Below, one piece after another: positions 57,045-64,000 of a stretch of 64,000 nucleotides of DNA. The DNA is from Lantana camara. Its lineage: Eukaryota > Streptophyta > Magnoliopsida > Lamiales > Verbenaceae. The stretch is taken from positions 27,243,001-27,307,000 of the forward strand of contig CM074855.1 of the NCBI GenBank assembly GCA_037501455.1, written 5' to 3'. Numbering within the stretch: the stretch's first letter is position 1; every line of letters starts with the position of its first letter. The notes beneath the pieces were generated by a model, which saw only the letters and a program-made list of their open reading frames with translations, had not been told where the DNA came from and searched no databases. Both the position numbers and the translations under genes were made by a program.

Positions 57045-58662
57045 ATAATTAAAACTAGCATATTTCCCGTGCTATGCACAGAAGTTAAATAATCCAAAAT
57101 TTAATTTAATAATTAATTGACAAAATTGATAATTGAATTAGTACATATATATATATAATTGAGTTAGCCACAAACTAAAAAATATGACAAAATTATTATA
57201 TTTATTTATTTTTTTCTAAGTGGAATACAAAAATTTAAAACAAAAAGATCATCTAAACAATTTATTTATACAAATAAGGTTATCATGGAAATAAGAGTAT
57301 CGAAATTAAATATAAACATGCAATATCATCTATTTTTTAAAATAAAAAATTTCATATATTTTAATAAAAACAAATAGGAAATTATAGGATTACGTCATTC
57401 AAATATGCTAATTGTATATTGCATTGTGCCATAATAAATAATAAAATTAAAATAAGTTACAACCAATACAAATATAATAAAACCTAAAGATGAGGTGAGG
57501 ACCTCCTTAAAAACCTCACGGTCCCTTGACCGGTTTCCCCAAAACAAAAAATTATAATAATAATAAAACTTAAAGATTTAAAAAATATAAATTAATCAAA
57601 GATTGATAGAAAAAATTACAAAAATTTGATAAGTAGAATATATTATATATAAGAAATTAAATGCAACAAAAATCTCTCATCTTATAATATAAAATCGACA
57701 TTTGATAGAAAATGAAAACCTTTAAAAAGTAATACAAATTGAAACATTAAAATGATCAAAGTATAAAAATATATAAAACTTTAAAGTAGTAGAGACGATT
57801 TCTATAAACTTTAAATTGAAATAGTTATTAATCCAATCTTTAGGTCTCTCTATCAATAAAAGTATATGTATAATAATGGAATTCGATATCAAACAAAATC
57901 CAAATATTAAAAATTGTCCTAAATACAAATAATTTAAAATCAAAACATTTTGTTTAATTTAACTTGAATATAAATCTTTAAAAAAAATAGTAATTAAATA
58001 CTTATAAATAAAAAAATTCCAAATAAATTATTAAAATCCAAAAATAATTGTGGTATTTAAGTAGAAGTATGCCCTTATTTGAAGAAATTTTTCTTACTAT
58101 TGTTCGAATAGAGTTTAAGGGAAAAACCGTATCTAATTAAAATATATAACTAAAATATCAATGGAAAAATAAAAAGAAATAATTGGAAGATGAATCAAAT
58201 AATTATTAAATATATTTAAATAAATAAAACTAACTAATAAATCATTATTAACTTCAATAAATCTCTTCAAGTAACCATGTAAATAATAAATTGCAAAAAC
58301 CCAAAACAATAAAAAATTATTAAATAAAAAATACAATAAAATATTTAAAAAAACAAATAATCGACCGAAATATAATAAATTACAATAAACAAAAATAATA
58401 ATAAAATTTATTCAAAACAATAGTCAACAAATTAATAAAGAAATAATAAAAGGGAAAAAAGGTAAAAACAAAATGTTAAAATTATAACACTAAAACAAAA
58501 ACAAAAATAAGAGATAAATATAAAATCAAAAGAAATGTAATAAAGACAAAAAAAAAAAAAATTTAAAAATATTAGTACATCTATATTATAAAATTAAAAA
58601 GAAAAGGTATGATTCACAAATATAAATTATCATTGAATAAAAATATGTATAATTACTTTATC
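57045..58662. other. Very AT-rich intergenic DNA
   Basis: Long A- and T-rich stretches without gene-like composition; minus-strand frames at 57722-57943 and 58133-58336 are low-complexity. Nothing recognised. Confidence 0.55.
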
Positions 58663-58667
58663 ACGTA

Positions 58668-59267
58668 TGATCGAGCCAAAATCTCTGTTTGGAGTCCGAT
58701 CGAGAGAATCCGACACGGTCACTCTATTTGTTGAGGGGAAACGGTCGTCTGACTGCTCGAGACCTGCAACGGATCGAGGTAAACGTGAGCTCCGAGACCA
58801 ACTCGGGGAAGGTGGGACCCGGGTTGGTGCTCCGACGTTCAAGTCAGGTTCGATGAAGAGGATCGAAATAATTGAGTGGTGACAAGAGTTAGGTGGGAAA
58901 ATTTACCGTGCAATTAATGAGGAGGGACTATTTATACTGTGAGGAGAGAGAAGTTACCGCCTCGACGTGTTGGCGTGGGGAGCTAACAGGTGCCCCATTA
59001 AGATCGTGCATTAAATGCGTGGTCGGCCACTCTTTCCTGCTAGTGGAACAGTGCGCTGGCCGATCGAGGGGTCTTGGTCGCCCGTAGCGGCCTGGAGGTC
59101 CGACTGTGGGTCGACGATCTACGAGGTAACTTATGTGGGGTAAATGATCTTCGAGCGTGATGGTCGAGAGGTAAGCTTCGATCGGATCGCGACCGGGACA
59201 TGACCTTCGGTCGTATACGTGGAGCAAGGTGATTGGCCCAACTCGACAGCGGGTACGTGCCACGTCA
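58668..59267 (-). repeat. 3' LTR of the second Tat element, about 600 bp
   Basis: Minus strand starts TGACGTGG after a GGGGGGC purine tract (59277-59269) and ends GGCTCGATCA at 58668, giving TGA...TCA ends. A minus-strand TATA box (TATAAATAG, 58936-58928) fits. Borders are by eye, without a second LTR to compare. Confidence 0.68.
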
Positions 59268-59389
59268 TAAGCCCCCCGAAACATCATCTGCTAGGGCTGA
59301 CGTGGCAGTGATGTTTCAAATCCCAAGAGTGGGACCCGCTGTAATCATTGCGTCGTTTCATCTTCTCGATTCCCGCCCATTTTCACCCC

Positions 59390-59398
59390 TATAAATAG
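59390..59398 (+). promoter_or_regulatory. TATA box for the antisense gene
   Basis: TATAAATAG on the plus strand, 120 bases outside the LTR and reading against the element. It precedes a leader with its own intron (GT at 59548, AG at 59711), directly before the ATG at 59713. Confidence 0.65.
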
Positions 59399-59712
59399 TT
59401 CCCTCTGTAAATTCATTTGTTACTTTTGCGTGTGAGAATAGAAGAGAGTTCCGAGCTATTTTCGATCGATTAAGCGTTTTTGCGTGTCGAATTTCTGGGT
59501 TGCTTGTTTTAGAAGAGGACAATCTTCGCATCTTCAGACAACAAAAGGTAATACTTTCGATCTTTAGCTCGATCTCCTTTCTCTGTGCTTTTTTATTTTT
59601 ATTCTGGATCGCTTCGAGGGAGAGGTGCACCACTTCCCTCTTCGAAGGCTTCCTCTTTCTCGATTTGTTCGTATTCGAGCTAAATAGTAAAACATGATTC
59701 TATCATTGTAGG

Positions 59713-62377
59713 ATGTCAACAAATCGAGCGGAGGCTGGCCCTAAGGGGAAGGAAGTGGCGGATACAAGCGTGGGGTCGAGTTCCGGTTCATCGGAATCGA
59801 GTTCTACATCGGACTCGGGAGCCACCGTAGAAACTAGGTCGACGAATCCTCAGGGGAGGGATGAGAGCGTCGAGGTCGTGGAGGTCTCCGAGCCGCTGCC
59901 TGAGGTCGAGTCAGCGGAGGTAGTCGTACCTCGAGTATCAGGGGAGGTGGCGTCTACTTCAGGTCGACTGGAAGAAGAGGAGGAGGAAGAAAAGGGAGAA
60001 GAGGTGGAGAACCTTGAGCCAGAGGGTCGGCTAGTGAAGGACCCTCGGGCTATTACTTGTTCAATATCGGAGGAGAAATTTGGGGAGATCCAAAATTGGC
60101 TATTTGGAGGTGCTCCGGAGTACGGGGGCTATCGAGTGATAAGGCCCAGGGTCGGAGATAGGATGACTAACCCGCCAGAGAATTGCATCGCGATCAACTA
60201 TTTGGCGGTTAAGAATGGGTTTAGGGTGCCCATTTCCGAGGAGATGATCAATTTTTTCAATACCCTTAGGATTAGCCCTCTGCAGTTGATGCCCAACTCC
60301 TACGCAATGGTGAATGGGTTGAGGGCCATGTTGAAGTGCCTGGGGATGAAGACCAACATATATTGCATTTCCGAGATCTTCCAGACTGGGTTGACAACCG
60401 AGAGCTCGAAGTCAGGCCTGGGATATATTTAGCTCCAATCGAAGAGTAACTACCGGGTCATTAGGTCGCCAACTTCATCGAACGGGGTAGGATGGAAACA
60501 AAGGTTTGTTTTCATCGAGTGCGAGAAGGGTTGGCCCGGTCTGAGAGGACCTTCCGAGAGGGCAACCGGGCTGGCCGAACACTTTGATGGCAGCCCTAAG
60601 GATGATGGGAAGTGTGGAGTCGGAAGATATGATTACTCCGCAGTCGTTAATCGAGCTAGGGCTCGCGCCAGGAGTCAAAAAGCATTTCGACCCCGGTACT
60701 TCGAACGCATCCCTCGAAGCATCACATCTACCTGTTTTTGTTGCTTTCTATTCCTTCCTTTTTTTTTAACCTTGCGATCGAATACATTCCTTGTGTAGAT
60801 CAATACATCATGTCGGCTGCTCTGAATGCACGGAGGAAGGAAATGGCCGAGCTGAAGAAGGCGGCCGAGAAGAAGAAGATGCCTCCGCCGACCCAGGTGG
60901 AAATTTCAGCCACGACCGACACAACGGTCGATGCACTCCCCAAGGTCCTCTCGATGAGGACAAATGAAGCCCCTGAGAAGAGGGGGAGGGCCCCGTCGGG
61001 GGTCGAGGACCCAGAGGCCCCCCAGTCCAAAAAGCAGAAATCCAAGGGCCAGGCGAAGTCTGGGGTCGGAGGGGACAAGAATAAAGGTCGAGAGAAGACC
61101 CCCCTACTCCCAATGCCACCAACGCTTGGTCCGATCGTCGAGGTCCAGGCCGGGGATTTCTCAAGCCCCCCGAATCAGGGTCGAGGAGCCATTGTGCCTC
61201 GAAATGTGGTCAGCATCTTAACGGGGGTACGAAGGCCACCGGTCGGGCCCTCAGCAGCGATCGCCGTGCCGTGGAAGCCCAGTGACGAGGAAAAGAAGAT
61301 GTTCTTCGACTACCCAGTCCTCGAGGAACCCCACTTTCCCTGTGGCCTTTCGAGCGTCAATGAGAAAGGCGAGCAGAGACGGATCGGTACCGCCCCCGAG
61401 GACTATAATGTACTTGGGGCGCTATATAGTTCGATCCAGACGACGGTCGACCACAAGGAAAGGTGGGCATTCTCGGACGACGAGATCGAGGCGTCTTGGG
61501 TCCAGAAGTACTTTGCAGTAAGTACACTAGTAAAGTTGTTTTTTTTTTTTTTTTTTTTTTGTATTTGGTGAAGTGTTGGCTCGAAGATGCTGACGATCGA
61601 TATTCTTTTGCAGATGGGTCAAGATTTCTTCCAGGTGGCTCGAAGGGGGTGGGTCCACCGGCAGTTGAGGACGAGGGCTGAGCAGCAGGTCGAGAGGATG
61701 AGGCTCGAGTTGGAAGAACAGGACAAGAAGTTGGCTGTGGCCAACAAAGACAAGGAAAAGCTTGACCACGATCTTCTGGAGGCCATCGAGAATCTCTCGG
61801 AGGTCGAGAAAAAGCTGAAAACGGCCGAGAATCGGGTGGCGAGGTCGATCCAGGAGGAAGCCGACCAAGGGCTCGTGGTTTGGCGGAGGGTGAGAGGAAA
61901 GGTGCAAAGTTGGCCCTGAGTCGATGCAAGAGGGGGCTGGTAGAATCTGTGAACGACCTCGAGCGTCGAGGGGTTTACAGGTTCATGAAGTCCAAAGCCT
62001 ATGAAAAGGCTGTATCGATCGCGAGCTTCAAGGACGTCGAGGAGGGCTTCAACTTGTGCCTAGCCCAAGTACAAGCGGCCAAGTATCTTCCGATGGACTA
62101 TGATCAAGAGAAGGTCGGCCTTTTCCAGGATGATCCTCGCCCCGTCGACCCAGTCACTCGACCCTCTTCCCCTGAGCCAAATTGGGATGATGATGAGTTT
62201 GGCTTTGTTGTGAAGCTGGCTCGGTCTAGGGCGGTCGGGGAGCCGGATAACATACCCACCTGCGAGCTCGATCTTGATGCCTCCTTCGATCCGAAAGACA
62301 TGTGCCCAGAATACTTTGGGGATGGGGCCATTGTACCGATCGAGGAGGGGACCGGGCCATATGCCGGCGAGAAGTGA
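59713..62377 (+). pseudogene. Antisense gene of the Tat element, spliced but broken
   Basis: Plant gypsy-associated protein, function unknown. Predicted exons: 59712-60695, 60799-61517, 61614-62377, after a leader intron 59548-59711. Both coding introns join in phase (G|AT codon at the first, phase 0 at the second). An acidic Ser/Glu-rich N-terminus precedes a domain resembling the putative gypsy-type transposon domain (PF04195 as I recall): GFRVPISEEMINFFNTLRIS, LMPNSYAMVNGL, then GWKQRFVFIECEKGW. A Lys-rich region follows in exon 2 and a long coiled coil in exon 3 (RMRLELEEQDKKLAVANKDK on), then an acidic tail. Lesions: TAG 60430-60432, one shift between 60540 and 60583, and another near 61875. 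Confidence 0.78.
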
Positions 62378-62848
62378 GTCGGAGAGAATAGACTAGCCCT
62401 ATCTCTGTACTCGGAAGTATTTGCTGGGGAGAATCCAATTTTAAAAGTATCGACTGTTGGGGTCGGGCTTTCGTAGTTGTTGGCTCGAGATTCATTTGTA
62501 AATAGGTAGGAATCCGAGCGTTTGTTGCTCCCGTTTGTAGAATCCAAATTTGTATCAAGGGTGCGATCGAAAAAGTTGTAATCGGTGCACTTATTTTAAA
62601 TATATTATGTAAGTTCTCTTCTGGATTTCAATGAATGTTTTAAGTATTTTCTCGAGTTCTTTGATGTTAAATTTTTGCATGTTGATCGATATCGAGAAGA
62701 TGTTGACGCAGAATGCTCTAATCTTTCGAAGTACATAAAACTTTAATACGGGTATCGTATAACACAAGTACATGATCGAATAACATGAGTGTCGAAGGAC
62801 AAGAGGAAATTTTATTAATTCATCGACCAGAAAATTTACATAATTTGT
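62378..62848. other. Spacer between antisense gene and pol end
   Basis: About 470 bases where the two opposing units converge; would hold the 3' end of the antisense transcript. AT-rich with TATATTATGTAAG near 62600. No gene. Confidence 0.5.
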
Positions 62849-64000
62849 TTACAAGTAATACTTCTTTAAGTTGTGAGCATTCCATGATCGAGACAACGGT
62901 TGTCCATCGAGATCCTCGAGATGATACGTTCGATTCTTGCCTATCTCGACAACACGGAAGGGTCCTTCCCAGTTAGCGTCGAGCTTGCCCACATGCTTAC
63001 TGACCTCAACCTTTTTAAGGACCAGATCTCCGACTTGAAAATGAAGTGGTCGCAAGTTTTTGTTGTATGCTCGAGCGGTTGTAGCTCGATATTGTTGCAT
63101 CTTCATGTTTCCCTTTTCCCTGGTTTCGCTTATTGTGTCGAGATCAAAGGCTCTCAGCTCATCGTTTCGGTCGCGGTGAAAGTGAGCCACTCGAGGGGAT
63201 GGATGTATAACTACGGCCGGAATCATGGCTTCCGAGCCATACACCATGGCGAAGGGGGTTTGACCAGTTGGGATTCGAGGGGTAGTTCGATATGCCCATA
63301 GGACACCTTCAATTTCATCGACCCAATGGCTCTTCTTTGCTTCGAGCCGCGTACACAAATTCTGTATGATGGTTCGATTGGTAACCTCGACCTGGCCATT
63401 AGCATGAGGATGTCCGACCGACGTGAACCTTTGGCTGATCTTGAAGTCCGAACAGTAGGCTCTGAATCTTGAACTTCGAAACTGGGGTCCGTTATCGCAT
63501 ACTATGACTCGGGGTACACCAAATCGAGTGATGACGTGCTTCCAAAGGAAGTCTTGTAACGCATGAAAGGTGATTTTTGCAACTGCTAAGGCCTCGACCC
63601 ATTTAGAGAAATAATCGATCGCCACAATGATGAACTGCCTTTGTCGAGTTGCTATCGGAAAAGGGCCAATTATGTCGATCCCCCATTGCTCAAAAGGCCA
63701 GCATGACTAGATCGGAATCATGTCTGCGGGGTGCTGATGGGTCAAATTGGCATGCCTCTGACAACGATCGCATTTTCTTACAAATTCGAGTGCATCCTTG
63801 AGAAGGGTAGGCCAGAAGAATCCAGATCGAGACACTTTTAGGGCTAGGGATCTACCCCCGGCGTGGTTTCCACATGATCCTTCATGGATTTTGGCCAAGA
63901 TTTCTCGACCCTGTGATGGTCGGAGACACCGTTTTGTTGGACCGATGGATGAACGTTTGTAAAGACGACCCTCTTGGTCTAGCGCATAACTTAATGCGCG
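62849..64000 (-). pseudogene. pol (int): Integrase end of pol, second Tat element
   Basis: The frame enters from the right edge (YALDQEGRLYKRSS) and shows the integrase zinc finger (IHEGSCGNHAGG, then VRKCDRCQRHA). A TAG at 63704-63706 lies just before WPFEQWGIDIIGPFP. The catalytic core follows with Asp in AIDYFSKWVEA, Asp in VIVCDNGPQF and Glu in NGQVEVTNRT. A C-terminal DNA-binding part contains FQVGDLVLKKVE and NWEGPFRVVEI, ending SRSWNAHNLKKYYL. It would insert element DNA into the host genome. The stop codon should block it. Confidence 0.9.

Larger units (their letters stand above)
58668..64000 (-). mobile_element. Second Tat-lineage element, 3' half, with antisense gene
   Basis: On the minus strand the window shows the end of pol (integrase, 64000-62849), a region carrying a plus-strand gene (about 59390-62400), a purine tract and a 600-bp 3' LTR (59267-58668). 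The gene facing against pol between pol and 3' LTR is a known layout of some plant Tat elements. The element continues past the right edge. A 5-bp target duplication would be ACGTA (58663-58667), to be matched outside the window. Confidence 0.85.

Noticed and set aside
61538..61561. T-run as a polymerase III terminator
   Set aside because: It is the pyrimidine tract region inside an intron of the antisense gene.

Overview
This is plant nuclear DNA, most likely from a eudicot. It holds three intron-containing protein genes with typical plant splice sites, one nuclear tRNA-Glu gene, and many LTR retrotransposons and MITEs in AT-rich intergenic DNA. I cannot name the species. There are no bacterial, organellar or CRISPR features.

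Layout. (a) 1-5300: left-truncated Ty3/Gypsy element (2.7-kb LTR, tRNA-iMet-type primer site, broken gag, no recognisable pol). (b) 5300-11163: minus-strand Tat-lineage Ty3/Gypsy element with gag-protease-RT-RNase H and a second RNase H, missing its integrase end. (c) 11164-21539: repeats: a MULE-type MITE with a tandemly duplicated end, a 2.2-kb solo LTR (TSD GTTGA), and a 2.8-kb solo LTR (TSD GGTTA) related to the LTR in (a). (d) 21540-31087: gene island with tRNA-Glu(TTC), a nine-exon SBT5.2-like subtilase (plus) and a seven-exon MCA-type mechanosensitive calcium-channel gene (minus). (e) 33691-47518: complete 13.8-kb Tekay-like chromovirus (TSD TATTT) whose gag is split by a 3.3-kb solo LTR of another family (TSD TCCAG); its pol is dead although its LTRs are nearly identical. 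(f) 47519-53334: AT-rich DNA and a 2.1-kb foldback element with a 9-bp TSD and an internal array of about 170 bp period. (g) 53814-56087: three-exon minus-strand gene of unknown function. (h) 56588-57041: PIF/Harbinger-type MITE. (i) 58668-64000: 3' part of a second Tat element (minus) carrying a spliced antisense gene on the plus strand with its own TATA box.

Most unusual signal. The four giant LTR sequences (1-2700, 18154-20925, 33691-36567 with its twin at 44636-47518, and 36980-40248) differ greatly in sequence but share one architecture: a pyrimidine-rich leader ending AAG|GT, a 1.7-2.0 kb stretch, a small hairpin just before a pyrimidine tract with CAG|G, and a complementary pair after it. 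The hairpins keep pairing while the bases change. I propose a conserved structured leader intron inside these LTRs. Two of the LTRs also carry six or seven copies of a palindrome built on AACGGCCGTT. All coordinates and alignments were made by eye.
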